DNA of 64,000 nucleotides from Alphaproteobacteria bacterium. GTDB taxonomy: Bacteria; Pseudomonadota; Alphaproteobacteria; Rhizobiales; Rhizobiaceae. Location: assembly GCA_024742485.1 (NCBI GenBank), contig JANSYK010000001.1, forward strand, positions 1,550,001-1,614,000, given 5' to 3'. Both the position numbers and the translations under genes were made by a program. Below, one piece after another: positions 55,945-64,000 of this stretch. Numbering within the stretch: position 1 is the stretch's first letter; each line of letters starts with the position of its first letter. The notes below the pieces were generated by a model. That model worked only from the letters and a program-made list of their open reading frames with translations, was not told the origin of the DNA and did no database searches.

Positions 55945-56877
55945 ATGAAGCTCTTCGCAGGCAATTCCAACCGGGTCCTGGCGGAATCCATCTGTAACTA
56001 TCTCAACATCCCGCTCGGAAATGCGATCGTCCGGCGTTTCGCCGATCAGGAGATCTTTGTCGAGATCAAGGAAAACGTCCGCGGCGAGGATGTCTTCATT
56101 ATCCAGTCGACCTCCTTTCCGGCCAATGATCATCTGATGGAACTGCTGATCATGATCGATGCCGCGCGCCGCGCATCGGCCCGGCGGATTACGGCGGTGC
56201 TTCCCTATTTCGGCTATGCTCGCCAGGACCGCAAAGCTGGACCGCGAACCCCGATTTCAGCCAAACTGGTGGCCAATCTGATCACCGAAGCCGGTGCCAA
56301 CAGAGTGCTGACGCTCGATCTGCACGCCGGTCAGATTCAGGGCTTTTTCGATATTCCGACGGACAACCTTTTTGCCGTGCCGATCCTCGCGCGCGACATC
56401 AAGGAGAATTACGACGTCTCCAACGTGATGGTGGTCTCGCCTGATACCGGTGGGGTGGTGCGCGCACGGGCACTGGCCAAGCGGCTGGATTCCATGCTGG
56501 CCATTGTCGACAAGCGGCGCGACCGGCCGGGTGAATCCGAAGTGATGAATGTCATCGGAGACGTCAGCGGCAAGGACTGCATACTGATCGACGACATCGT
56601 CGATTCCGGCGGCACGTTGTGCAACGGTGCCGAAGCGTTGCTGGAAAACGGTGCGACCAGCGTTCTTGCCTATATCACCCATGGAGTTCTGTCGGGCGGC
56701 GCAGTAGCACGGGTCACGTCGTCAAAGCTGAGGGAATTGGTCATTACGGATTCCATTCAGCCAACAACGGCAGTCCAGAATGCCCACAACATTCGCGTCA
56801 TCACCACATCGAATCTGATTGGAGAGGCGGTGACCCGCACGGCCGCGGAAGAATCCGTGTCGAGCCTGTTCGACTGA
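55945..56877 (+). CDS. prs: Ribose-phosphate pyrophosphokinase
   Basis: A 310-residue PRPP synthetase, supplying PRPP for nucleotides, histidine and tryptophan. [23 protein letters not shown]-binding [20 protein letters not shown], the flexible-loop signature [20 protein letters not shown] and the PRPP loop [20 protein letters not shown] are intact. Class I length. It is followed after 48 bp by a TPR protein on the same strand. Confidence 0.97.
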   Translation: MKLFAGNSNRVLAESICNYLNIPLGNAIVRRFADQEIFVEIKENVRGEDVFIIQSTSFPANDHLMELLIMIDAARRASARRITAVLPYFGYARQDRKAGPRTPISAKLVANLITEAGANRVLTLDLHAGQIQGFFDIPTDNLFAVPILARDIKENYDVSNVMVVSPDTGGVVRARALAKRLDSMLAIVDKRRDRPGESEVMNVIGDVSGKDCILIDDIVDSGGTLCNGAEALLENGATSVLAYITHGVLSGGAVARVTSSKLRELVITDSIQPTTAVQNAHNIRVITTSNLIGEAVTRTAAEESVSSLFD

Positions 56878-56925
56878 GGGATTCGGGTCAATTCGATGGC
56901 CGCCGACGTAACATCGGAGGATTCG

Positions 56926-58581
56926 ATGACAGACTATTATGACCTCGGTTCACACACCTTTCCGGTGACGACAACGTCTCCCAACGCGCAGCAATGGTTC
57001 GACCGCGGGATTGTCTGGTGCTACGGCTACAATCACGAAGAGGCTATTGCCTGCTTTGAAAAGGCGCTGCGGGAAGATCCCGGCTGTGCCATGGCCCATT
57101 GGGGCATCGCCTATGCGCTCGGACCCAACTACAACAAACCGTGGCCCCTCTTCGATCCGCAGGACAAGGCTGCCTCGCTGGCGCGCGCCCATGAGGCAAC
57201 ACAAGCGGCTCTGGGATTGAAGGACACTCTATCGCCGCTGGAATGCGCCCTGATTGACGCACTGCCGGCACGCTATCCGCAACCCGATCCGCTGGAGGAT
57301 CAGGCACCATGGGACGCCGCCTATTGTGACGCCATGCGCCGCGTCCATGCCACTCAACCGCAATCCATGGATGTATGCAGTCTTTTTGCCGAATCCATCA
57401 TGGTTCTGACCCCCTGGAAGATGTGGGACCTGTCGACCGGCGAGATCGCCGACGGCGCGGGAACGGATGAGGCCATACACGTTCTCGAAAGTGCATTTGC
57501 CCGGACACCCGATGCGATGAACCATCCCGGTGTTCTGCATCTTTATGTGCATCTGATGGAAATGTCGCCCTTCCCGCAGCGGGCTCTGCGGGCCGGCGAC
57601 CGTTTGCGCGAGCTGGTGCCCGATGCCGGGCATCTGATCCACATGCCGACCCATCTCGATGTCCTGTGCGGCCATTATCATGATGTTGTCCACTGGAACC
57701 AGAAGGCCCTGGTGGCCGATCGCAAATATCTCGATCGGGCAGGACCGCTGAATTTCTATTCCGCCTATCGCATTCACAACTACCATTTCGCGATCTACGG
57801 CGCGATGTTTCTGGGACAGTTCGAACCGGCCATTCAGGCGGCCGAAGAACTGATCGCAACCACGCCGGAAGACTTGCTGCGGATCCCCTCCCCGCCCATG
57901 GCGGATTATCTGGAAGGCTATATTGCCATGAAGCAGCACGTTCTCGTGCGATTCGGCAAATGGCGGGAGATCATCGCGCAGCCCCTGCCCGACGATGCGG
58001 ATCTCTACCGCGTGACCACCGCCATGATCCACTACGCCAAGGGTGTCGCCCACTCGGCGCTCGGCAACGTTGATGAAGCCGAATCCGAACGGAACAGGTT
58101 TGCCGCTGCCTATGAACGGGTTCCCGACACGCGGCTGATCCACAACAACACCTGTCGGGATTTGCTCGCAATCGCCGCCGAGATGTTGAATGGAGAGCTG
58201 GAATACCGGCGTGGAAATTTCGACGTCGCATTTGACCACCTCCGGCGTTCGGTCGCGCTCGACGATGCATTGCCCTATGACGAGCCCTGGGGCTGGATGC
58301 AACCGGCCAGGCACGCTCTCGGAGCCCTGCTTCTGGAACAGGATCGAGCGGACGAAGCCGAGGCGGTCTATCGGGCCGACCTTGGCCTGGACGGAAAACT
58401 CAGTCGCGCCTGCCAGCATCCGGACAATTTGTGGAGCCTGCATGGGCTGCATGAGTGTCTGGTCCGCCGGGGCGAACGCAACGAGGCCCCATTGATCAAG
58501 CAGCGGCTGGACCTTGCGGCGGCGCGGGCGGACGTGCCGGTGACGGCGTCATGCTTTTGCCGGCAGAACGCGGTCAGCTAG
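56926..58581 (+). CDS. Tetratricopeptide-repeat protein
   Basis: A 551-residue soluble helical protein with TPR units at both ends (NHEEAIACFEKALREDPGCA near residue 45; ALGALLLEQDRADEAEAVYR near residue 485). The centre carries unusual His-rich conserved blocks, for example HPGVLHLYVHLMEM, AGHLIHMPTHLDVLCGHYHD and YSAYRIHNYHFAIYG, suggesting a metal-linked or catalytic function beyond scaffolding. No signal peptide is visible. ATG 56926 follows GGAGG by 5 nt; an earlier ATG at 56896 is less likely. No function is known. Confidence 0.85.
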   Translation: MTDYYDLGSHTFPVTTTSPNAQQWFDRGIVWCYGYNHEEAIACFEKALREDPGCAMAHWGIAYALGPNYNKPWPLFDPQDKAASLARAHEATQAALGLKDTLSPLECALIDALPARYPQPDPLEDQAPWDAAYCDAMRRVHATQPQSMDVCSLFAESIMVLTPWKMWDLSTGEIADGAGTDEAIHVLESAFARTPDAMNHPGVLHLYVHLMEMSPFPQRALRAGDRLRELVPDAGHLIHMPTHLDVLCGHYHDVVHWNQKALVADRKYLDRAGPLNFYSAYRIHNYHFAIYGAMFLGQFEPAIQAAEELIATTPEDLLRIPSPPMADYLEGYIAMKQHVLVRFGKWREIIAQPLPDDADLYRVTTAMIHYAKGVAHSALGNVDEAESERNRFAAAYERVPDTRLIHNNTCRDLLAIAAEMLNGELEYRRGNFDVAFDHLRRSVALDDALPYDEPWGWMQPARHALGALLLEQDRADEAEAVYRADLGLDGKLSRACQHPDNLWSLHGLHECLVRRGERNEAPLIKQRLDLAAARADVPVTASCFCRQNAVS

Positions 58582-58593
58582 AGCGACGGACGC

Positions 58594-59172
58594 TCAAATC
58601 TCGCACCCCAGCAATTCACCCAAAAGGCCCCTCCAGTCGGCTTCTGCCGCGCCGGCCTTGCTCATCGCCTGTGCCCCAAGATAAAGGCGCGTGATAATCG
58701 CGGCCTTTCGGCGTTTCGAGTGCTCACCGTCATTGGCAAGGCCCGGCACATCTTTGAGTGCATCGAAAATCGCCCCTTCAAGCCGCGCTGACATGGCCGC
58801 AGTTCTGGCCGTGACTTTGGCATCACCGGGGCCGTGTTCTACCATGGCATTGCAGACGAGACAGCCACGACGGGCGGCCTTGTCTTCCTGTTCCGTGCCT
58901 TCAAACAGCCGCAACAGGCGTTGTGTGCCTGAACCCTTCGATTGGTCGGTCAAAAGTGCAACGGCCGCACTGATACAAGTCCGGTCATACCGGTCGAGCG
59001 CCGCCAGATACGCGGAGTGTTTGTCGCCAAAGGCCTTGTAGAACGAGCCGCGGGTCAGACCCATGGCACGCAGCAGGTCAGGTAAATTGGTGGCTGCATA
59101 TCCCAGCCGCCAGAAAATCTGCATCGCGCCATCCACCGCGGTATCCATGTCGAATTCACGTGGTCTGGCCAT
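58594..59172 (-). CDS. TetR/AcrR-family transcriptional regulator
   Basis: A 192-residue protein. The N-terminal HTH runs through AVDGAMQIFWRLGYAATNLP and LTRGSFYKAFGDKHSAYLAA; the rest is an all-helical ligand domain containing RRGCLVCNAMVEHG, whose two cysteines could sense thiol-reactive compounds. It diverges from the YHS-domain gene, with a palindrome overlapping that promoter, so it is likely to repress both. Confidence 0.92.
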   Translation of the reverse strand: MARPREFDMDTAVDGAMQIFWRLGYAATNLPDLLRAMGLTRGSFYKAFGDKHSAYLAALDRYDRTCISAAVALLTDQSKGSGTQRLLRLFEGTEQEDKAARRGCLVCNAMVEHGPGDAKVTARTAAMSARLEGAIFDALKDVPGLANDGEHSKRRKAAIITRLYLGAQAMSKAGAAEADWRGLLGELLGCEI

Positions 59173-59264
59173 CGGACACCCCGCATTCCTTTTCGATACT
59201 CATCCTTCAGGTGATAGGAGCGCAATCGAGAATTTCAATCAAGTTCCTCTCACATTCATTTGTT

Positions 59265-59293
59265 TTGTACCAATTGGTTCCTAATAATACAAC
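59265..59293 (+). promoter_or_regulatory. Predicted promoter of the YHS gene
   Basis: TTGTAC (59265-59270) and TACAAC (59288-59293) are 17 bp apart. The palindrome ACCAATTGGT overlaps the -35 element and the spacer. Confidence 0.5.
59269..59278. promoter_or_regulatory. Candidate TetR operator
   Basis: ACCAATTGGT is a perfect 10 bp palindrome sitting on the -35 element of the YHS promoter, 97 bp upstream of the divergent TetR start. ACC-N4-GGT cores are common in TetR-family sites. Confidence 0.5.
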
Positions 59294-59369
59294 GGGGTCA
59301 TCCACCGATTCCGGATGCCCCGGATCCCTGGTTCACTTTTTTGCTTTTGGTTCAATCAAGGAGAATGAA

Positions 59370-59849
59370 ATGTTCAAGGCAATCACGACAGCGCTGGCCG
59401 GGTTGGCCATCTCGGCAACCCTTTTTGTGTCGGCATTCGCTGCAGGCGTGGACGTCAATGCCACCACCACCGGTCTCGCGTTGCGCGGATATGACCCGGT
59501 CGCCTATTTCACTGCGGGGGCACCGACGGAAGGCGACTTTCAGATCACCGCCACCCACAATGGCGCCACCTACCGCTTCGCCAGCGAGGAAAACAAGGCC
59601 CTTTTCGTCGCCAATCCGGAAGCCTACGCGCCAGCCTATGGCGGTTTCTGCGCCTTCGGCACGGCCATGGGATTCAAATTCGATGGCGACCCTCATCTGT
59701 GGCGGATCGTCGACAACAAGCTGTATCTGAATCTCGCTCCCGGAATCCAGAAGCGTTGGGAAGCCGACCGTGCCAACCTGATCGTTTCAGCCGATACCAA
59801 ATGGTCTGAAATCGCCGACAAGACACCGGAAGAACTGCAGGCCCAGTAG
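59370..59849 (+). CDS. Exported YHS-domain protein
   Basis: A 159-residue protein with signal peptide MFKAITTALAGLAISATLFV, cleaved near SAFAAG (about residue 25), and a YHS domain: LALRGYDPVAYFTAGAPTEG, then YRFASEENKALFVANPEAYA and PAYGGFCAFG with a conserved cysteine. YHS domains occur in metal-handling proteins; a role in copper or heavy-metal stress is possible but not shown. AGGAG lies before ATG 59370. It is controlled by the divergent TetR gene in all likelihood. Confidence 0.9.
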   Translation: MFKAITTALAGLAISATLFVSAFAAGVDVNATTTGLALRGYDPVAYFTAGAPTEGDFQITATHNGATYRFASEENKALFVANPEAYAPAYGGFCAFGTAMGFKFDGDPHLWRIVDNKLYLNLAPGIQKRWEADRANLIVSADTKWSEIADKTPEELQAQ

Positions 59850-59880
59850 AACCGGTAGCCACCGTTAAATCCTCCCTCGA

Positions 59881-59909
59881 CCGGGCAGTGGAATCGCTGC
59901 CCGGTTTTT
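59881..59909 (+). terminator. Rho-independent terminator of the YHS gene
   Basis: CCGGGCAG, an 8-nt loop, CTGCCCGG, then five T. A second perfect 8 bp stem, GACCCGGA with TCCGGGTC (59916-59934), follows at once without a T-run. Confidence 0.85.
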
Positions 59910-59934
59910 CGTTGCGACCCGGAAAATCCGGGTC

Positions 59935-59963
59935 TTGCATAGGGTCACACCCTCGGCTATATA
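59935..59963 (+). promoter_or_regulatory. Predicted promoter of rplY-pth-ychF
   Basis: TTGCAT (59935-59940), 17 bp and TATATA (59958-59963), the latter part of the rhizobial CTATAT-type -10. The rplY ATG is 124 nt downstream. Confidence 0.6.
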
Positions 59964-60086
59964 GCGCGCGTCCGCGCAGACACCCTTGGAGGCAACGCGG
60001 ATGGGGCGGCGAATGCCGCTCGATGTTTTTCCAGGGTTGAAAACAGCCCGAAAGACACTCCAGACAGAACCTCGAAAGGACTAGCC

Positions 60087-60755
60087 ATGAGCGACGTATA
60101 TGAGCTCAAGGCCGAGGCGCGCGAACGGGTAGGTAAGGGGTCCGCCCGAGAACTTCGCCGCAACGGTAAAATTCCAGCCGTCATCTATGGTGACGGACAA
60201 CCCCCGGTTTCCATCGCACTTCCCTACAAGGAAGTTACGATGCAGATCCACAGTGGCGGCTTCATGACGACGATCGCAACGATCGACGTCGATGGCAAGA
60301 AAATCCGCGTGCTGCCCAAGGATTACCAACTCGACCCAGTGCGCGACTTCACCATGCATGTGGATTTCCTGCGCATCTCCAAGAATACGTCTGTGACGGT
60401 GGACGTGCCTGTCCACTTCATCAATGAAGACGATTCACCTGGCATCAGCCGTGGCGGAGTTCTGAACACCGTTCGCCATACGGTCGAGGTCAACTGCCCG
60501 GCGGATTCGATTCCGGACGCGTTCATTGCAGACCTGACGGGTCTCGAACTCGGTGACGGTATTCACATCTCCAACATCACGCTCCCGGACGGCGTAGAGC
60601 CGACCATTACGGATCGCGATTTCACCATCGCCACCATTGCGGCACCCGCCGGCCTCAAGAGCGAGGAAGACGCTGCCGAGGATGCAGAAGGCGCTGAGGG
60701 TGAAGGCGAAGAGGATGCCGCAGGGGAAGAGCAGGAAGAAGGCGGCGAGGAATAA
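60087..60755 (+). CDS. rplY: 50S ribosomal protein L25 (Ctc form)
   Basis: A 222-residue L25/TL5/Ctc protein. The N-terminal 5S-rRNA-binding domain has [20 protein letters not shown] and [11 protein letters not shown]; the C-terminal TL5 domain includes [12 protein letters not shown] and [17 protein letters not shown]. The last 40 residues are a very acidic Glu/Asp/Ala/Gly tail common in alphaproteobacteria. It starts an operon with pth (32 bp) and ychF (4 bp). Confidence 0.96.
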   Translation: MSDVYELKAEARERVGKGSARELRRNGKIPAVIYGDGQPPVSIALPYKEVTMQIHSGGFMTTIATIDVDGKKIRVLPKDYQLDPVRDFTMHVDFLRISKNTSVTVDVPVHFINEDDSPGISRGGVLNTVRHTVEVNCPADSIPDAFIADLTGLELGDGIHISNITLPDGVEPTITDRDFTIATIAAPAGLKSEEDAAEDAEGAEGEGEEDAAGEEQEEGGEE

Positions 60756-60787
60756 CCGCCTGTTCCCCGTGAACGGAGACCGTTGCA

Positions 60788-61513
60788 ATGCTGTTGATTG
60801 CAGGCCTTGGGAATCCAGGTCCACGCTATGCAAAGCAACGCCACAATATCGGCTTCATGGCGGCGGACGCGATTGTCCGCCGCCAGTCTTTTTCCGGATG
60901 GTCGACCAAGTTCAAGTCACTGATTGCCGAGGGCTCGATTGGTGACGAGAAGGTCCTCCTCATCAAACCGCAGACCTTCATGAACCTGTCCGGCGAAGCG
61001 GTTGGGCAGGCGCTTCGCTTCTACAAACTCACCACGTCGGATCTGATTGTCATTTATGACGAACTGGACCTGCAGCCGGGCAAGGTCCGCATCAAGACGG
61101 GTGGAGGAAGCGGCGGGCACAATGGCATCAAGTCAATCGATGCCCATTGCGGCAAGGACTATCGGCGCCTGCGGCTCGGTATCGGACACCCCGGTCACAA
61201 GGAACGGGTCAACCATCACGTGTTGGGTGACTTCGCCAAGGCGGACCATCAGTGGCTGGACCCGCTACTGGAGGCGATCGGTGATCATTGTGACCTGCTG
61301 GTGCGTGGTGACGACTCCAGCTTCCTGAACAAGCTGTCCCTGGCCGCCGGTTCCGGGTCGGACAAACAGGCTCAACGTCAAGCCGGCAAAACGGCACCTG
61401 CCAAGACATCGAAGTCCCATATTCACGCCGCGCGCCGCAAGGCGCCCGTCGCAACGCCGCAAAAGGGTCCGATGGCGGACATGTTGAAAAAACTATTCGG
61501 AAACAAGGAATAA
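60788..61513 (+). CDS. pth: Peptidyl-tRNA hydrolase
   Basis: A 241-residue hydrolase recycling peptidyl-tRNA. [20 protein letters not shown] includes the catalytic histidine; [20 protein letters not shown] and [20 protein letters not shown] (with its Asp) and [13 protein letters not shown] follow. About 50 residues longer than the E. coli enzyme owing to a basic Lys/Ala/Pro-rich C-terminal extension after residue 185, frequent in rhizobia. Confidence 0.97.
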   Translation: MLLIAGLGNPGPRYAKQRHNIGFMAADAIVRRQSFSGWSTKFKSLIAEGSIGDEKVLLIKPQTFMNLSGEAVGQALRFYKLTTSDLIVIYDELDLQPGKVRIKTGGGSGGHNGIKSIDAHCGKDYRRLRLGIGHPGHKERVNHHVLGDFAKADHQWLDPLLEAIGDHCDLLVRGDDSSFLNKLSLAAGSGSDKQAQRQAGKTAPAKTSKSHIHAARRKAPVATPQKGPMADMLKKLFGNKE

Positions 61514-61517
61514 TGTG

Positions 61518-62621
61518 ATGGGTTTCAAATGCGGTATCGTCGGCCTGCCCAATGTCGGCAAGTCGACCCTGTTCAATGCCCTGACCAAAACCGCCGCCGC
61601 CCAGGCCGCCAATTATCCGTTCTGCACCATTGAACCCAACACCGGCGAGGTGGCCGTTCCGGACCAGCGGTTGAGCAAGATCGCGGCGATTGCCCAATCC
61701 AAGGAAATCATTCCGACCCGCATATCGTTCGTCGACATCGCCGGTCTGGTGCGCGGAGCGTCCAAGGGTGAAGGCCTTGGCAATCAGTTTCTCGCCAACA
61801 TCCGTGAAGTCGAAGCCATCGTTCACGTGCTTCGGTGCTTCGAAGACGACGACATCACCCATGTGGAAGGCAGGATTGACCCGGTCGCCGATGCTGACAC
61901 AATCGACACCGAGTTGATGCTGGCCGATCTTGAGAGCCTTGAACGCCGCACCGAACAGACCCGCAAACGCGCAACCGGCCGCGAAAAGGAAGCCATTCTC
62001 GTCCTGCCCATGATGGAAAAGGCCCTGGCTCTGCTGCTGGACGGAAAGCCTGTGCGCCATCTGCTCGATGGAATAGCCGCTGAAGATCTGCGTATCCTCC
62101 AGTCCCTCAACCTGCTGACCTCAAAGCCCGTCTTGTATGTCTGCAATGTCGAGGAAGGCGATGCGGCAACCGGGAATGCGCAAACTCAGGCCGTCGCCGA
62201 AATGGCCGCCGCGCAAGGGGCCGAACATGTCGTCATCTCAGCGGAAATCGAATCGCAACTGGCCCAGCTTGACGGCGATGAGGCCGCCGAGTTTCTTGCC
62301 GATCTCGGTCTCGAGGAAGCCGGTCTCGATAAGCTCATTCGCGCCGGATACACATTGCTTGACCTGATCACCTACTTCACCGCGGGTCCGAAAGAAACGC
62401 GTGCCTGGACCGTCAAACGCGGATCCAAGGCGCCCCAGGCGGCCGGTGTCATTCATACGGATTTCGAGCGAGGCTTCATTCGTGCCCAGACCATCGCCTA
62501 TGAAGACTATGTTTCATTGGGCGGAGAGGTGGCAGCACGCGATGCCGGCAAGGCGCGTGACGAAGGCAAGGAATATGTGGTTCAGGATGGCGATGTCCTA
62601 CTTTTCAAATTCAACACCTGA
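61518..62621 (+). CDS. ychF: Redox-regulated ATPase / GTPase-like protein YchF
   Basis: A 367-residue Obg-family protein. Walker A GLPNVGKSTLFNAL, switch region YPFCTIEPNTGEV, DIAGLVRGASKGEGLGNQFL and NxxE-type VCNVEEGD (which favours ATP over GTP in YchF) are present, with a central coiled coil and a C-terminal TGS domain ending DYVSLGGEVAARDAGKARD and GDVLLFKFN. ATG 61518 is preferred over GTG 61515. It associates with ribosomes and represses oxidative-stress responses in E. coli. Confidence 0.96.
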   Translation: MGFKCGIVGLPNVGKSTLFNALTKTAAAQAANYPFCTIEPNTGEVAVPDQRLSKIAAIAQSKEIIPTRISFVDIAGLVRGASKGEGLGNQFLANIREVEAIVHVLRCFEDDDITHVEGRIDPVADADTIDTELMLADLESLERRTEQTRKRATGREKEAILVLPMMEKALALLLDGKPVRHLLDGIAAEDLRILQSLNLLTSKPVLYVCNVEEGDAATGNAQTQAVAEMAAAQGAEHVVISAEIESQLAQLDGDEAAEFLADLGLEEAGLDKLIRAGYTLLDLITYFTAGPKETRAWTVKRGSKAPQAAGVIHTDFERGFIRAQTIAYEDYVSLGGEVAARDAGKARDEGKEYVVQDGDVLLFKFNT

Positions 62622-62688
62622 TCCCGGACCGTCAAGCAGGTGACTGGCGCTTCTTGATGCCTGGAGCGCGCTCAGGCATCGTGCGCCG

Positions 62689-63276
62689 ATGAACACCCAG
62701 ACCCATGTTCTGCTGGCTGCAGCCATACTGGCAAAGCCGAACGCTTCGGCCAGGAACTCGGCTGTCATCATCGGGGCACTGGTTCCCGATCTGGCGATCT
62801 ACACGCTGTTTGTCTGGTCGAAATTCGCCGGTATTCCCGAGCCCACGGTCTGGAACGAGCTCTACTACAATCCACCCTGGTCCGACGCGGTTACCATCGG
62901 CAATTCCGCACCCATCTATCTGAGCCTGCTGCTCATCGGCCTATTGGTATCCCTGCGTTGGCGGGTCGCCATGATTGTGGCCTTCTTCGCCGGTGCGGCG
63001 CTGATTCATGTCGCAAGTGACCTGCCCGTTCATGTCGACGACGCACACGCACATCTCTGGCCGCTGTTCGGCTGGCGGTTTCGCTCTCCAATCTCCTACT
63101 GGCATCCCGATCATTTTGGCACAATTGTCTCGATTGTGGAGATCGGTGTCGGCCTGATCCTTTCCGCCATTTTGTGGCGTCGTTTTTACGCCCCCTGGGT
63201 TCGCGGCCTGCTTGTGTTGGCAATTCTGGCCTATCTCGGACCGCCGATCTATTTTGGTGTTCTCGGAAATTTCTAG
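62689..63276 (+). CDS. Conserved integral membrane protein (YdjM/DUF457-like)
   Basis: A 195-residue protein with four or five hydrophobic segments. The start MNTQTHVLLAAAILA with a conserved His, AVIIGALVPDLAIYTLFVWS and the His/Asp cluster IHVASDLPVHVDDAHAHLWP resemble membrane-bound metal-dependent hydrolase-like proteins (YdjM group). In some genomes homologues are labelled CobQ, without support. It follows ychF by 67 bp. Function unknown. Confidence 0.75.
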   Translation: MNTQTHVLLAAAILAKPNASARNSAVIIGALVPDLAIYTLFVWSKFAGIPEPTVWNELYYNPPWSDAVTIGNSAPIYLSLLLIGLLVSLRWRVAMIVAFFAGAALIHVASDLPVHVDDAHAHLWPLFGWRFRSPISYWHPDHFGTIVSIVEIGVGLILSAILWRRFYAPWVRGLLVLAILAYLGPPIYFGVLGNF

Positions 63277-63359
63277 AAGGTGGCACTCTCCCTTCCGCAA
63301 GACAGATTGGCGATCGGACAGCGTTGAACAATGCCACTTCCCGCGCCATAAAGAACCGC

Positions 63360-63842
63360 ATGAACACAGTTACGCAAAACGCCCTGAAATATGCCTATGA
63401 GGATTTTACGCCTGGGACGCGGTTTGAACTCGGACCGCATACGATCAGTGCGGAGGAGATCATCGATTTTGCCGCAGAATTCGACGCGCAGCCCATGCAC
63501 CTGGAGGAAACTGCAGGAAAAGCCAGCCTGCTTGGAGGTCTGGCAGCGTCCGGCTGGCAAACCAGTGCCATTTTGATGCGCATGATTTGTGACGCCTTCC
63601 TGCTCGAAACTGCGTCCCAGGGTTCGCCAGGGGTTGATTTTGCCCAATGGAGGAGCCCGGTGCTGGCCGGTGATCGGCTGCATGGAAATTGTGAAGTGCT
63701 GGCGGCCCGGCCCCTGGCATCCCGGCCTGGATTGGGCCTAGTCAAGTTTCGCCACGAGCTGTTCAATCAAAGAGAACAATTGGTTCTGGCATGCGAAAAC
63801 CCGATTTTTGTTGCCCGCCGGCAGACGGAGAACAAATCATGA
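63360..63842 (+). CDS. MaoC-family dehydratase (first of a tandem pair)
   Basis: A 160-residue hot-dog-fold protein. YAYEDFTPGTRFELGPHTIS and EIIDFAAEFDAQPMHLEETA match the R-specific enoyl-CoA hydratase pattern, with the Asp/His pair replaced in part (DAQPMHL), and ASGWQTSAILMRM follows. ATG 63360 gives the family start. Its stop overlaps the next MaoC gene as ATGA, so the two proteins are probably made together and may pair as a heterodimer. Confidence 0.85.
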   Translation: MNTVTQNALKYAYEDFTPGTRFELGPHTISAEEIIDFAAEFDAQPMHLEETAGKASLLGGLAASGWQTSAILMRMICDAFLLETASQGSPGVDFAQWRSPVLAGDRLHGNCEVLAARPLASRPGLGLVKFRHELFNQREQLVLACENPIFVARRQTENKS

Positions 63843-64000
63843 GCGCTCTCGACGCTTTTGTCCCGGGTGAACGCATGGACTACGGCGAACACGTCTTCAC
63901 CGCTGAAGAGATCATTGCCTTTGCGACCAAATATGATCCCCAGCCCTTTCATATCGATCCTGTCGCGGCAAAACAGTCAATGTTCGGTGCGCTATGCGCC
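63839..64000 (+). CDS. MaoC-family dehydratase (second of the pair; C-terminus outside window)
   Basis: Only 54 codons are visible before the window ends. ATG 63839 overlaps the stop of the previous gene by 4 bp. FVPGERMDYGEHVFTAEEII and FATKYDPQPFHID repeat the N-terminal pattern of the neighbour, with the canonical D-x-x-P-x-H hydratase motif (DPQPFH), so the active-site half is preserved here. Confidence 0.85.
   Translation, partial: MSALDAFVPGERMDYGEHVFTAEEIIAFATKYDPQPFHIDPVAAKQSMFGALCA

Overview
This is a contiguous stretch of alphaproteobacterial chromosome, most likely from the Hyphomicrobiales (Rhizobiales). The lineage signals are: GatB/YqeY-dnaG-rpoD together with split carA and carB; greA, a LpcC-type LPS core mannosyltransferase, lrp, trxB and an LsrB/VtlR-type LysR gene in a row; a BA14K-family exported protein; a rhizobial aatA; a petP/petR-like MarR and response-regulator pair; and rplY-pth-ychF. 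Several promoters fit a -35 TTGnnn, 17-18 bp, TATnnn pattern, including a TATATA -10. The species cannot be named from the sequence. No tRNA, rRNA, CRISPR array, insertion sequence or prophage was seen.

Layout. 1-6.6 kb (minus): a small enzyme operon (YjbQ, GST-like protein, partial SnoaL-like protein), then rpoD, dnaG and yqeY. 6.9-17.3 kb: carA, a membrane zinc metallopeptidase on the other strand, carB, greA, lpcC, lrp, trxB and lsrB. 17.4-19 kb: a YCII protein behind a near-perfect 30 bp operator, and a class III nucleotide cyclase. 19.1-25.5 kb: an organosulfur island with IclR regulator, TauABC/SsuABC-type transporter and two formylglycine-type sulfatases. 25.5-26 kb: a non-coding interval holding a candidate small RNA with an anti-Shine-Dalgarno loop and a strong terminator. 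26-35.4 kb: msrP, aatA, an EAL protein, a PQQ-type dehydrogenase, a DMT exporter, cspA, two small exported proteins that share a tandem-repeat promoter, an MBL hydrolase and ilvE. 35.6-38.3 kb: MarR, response regulator and histidine kinase.

38.3-46.4 kb (minus) is a complete amide uptake and hydrolysis operon. In transcription order it holds a periplasmic binding protein, a LivH permease, a LivM-LivG permease/ATPase fusion, a LivF ATPase, a 51-residue GatC/AtzG-like protein, an amidase-signature hydrolase, an AmiC-type amide sensor and an AmiR-type ANTAR antiterminator. Its leader folds into two hairpins, the first with a six-base loop, as expected for ANTAR control.

46.7-64 kb is mainly housekeeping: an MsbA-like exporter, a fasciclin protein, CsaA, YbjN, UbiK, lgt, a MidA-type methyltransferase, pgeF, a pita-bread (M24) protein without the usual metal ligands, a lipoprotein, prs, a TPR protein, a TetR/YHS divergent pair with a palindromic operator, rplY-pth-ychF, a membrane protein, and two MaoC dehydratases, the last cut by the window edge.

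The most notable non-protein signals are the small RNA at 25.72-25.85 kb, the shared response-regulator-like promoter at 32.56 and 33.02 kb, the ANTAR-style leader at 46.30-46.36 kb, and several operator-like inverted repeats in divergent promoters.
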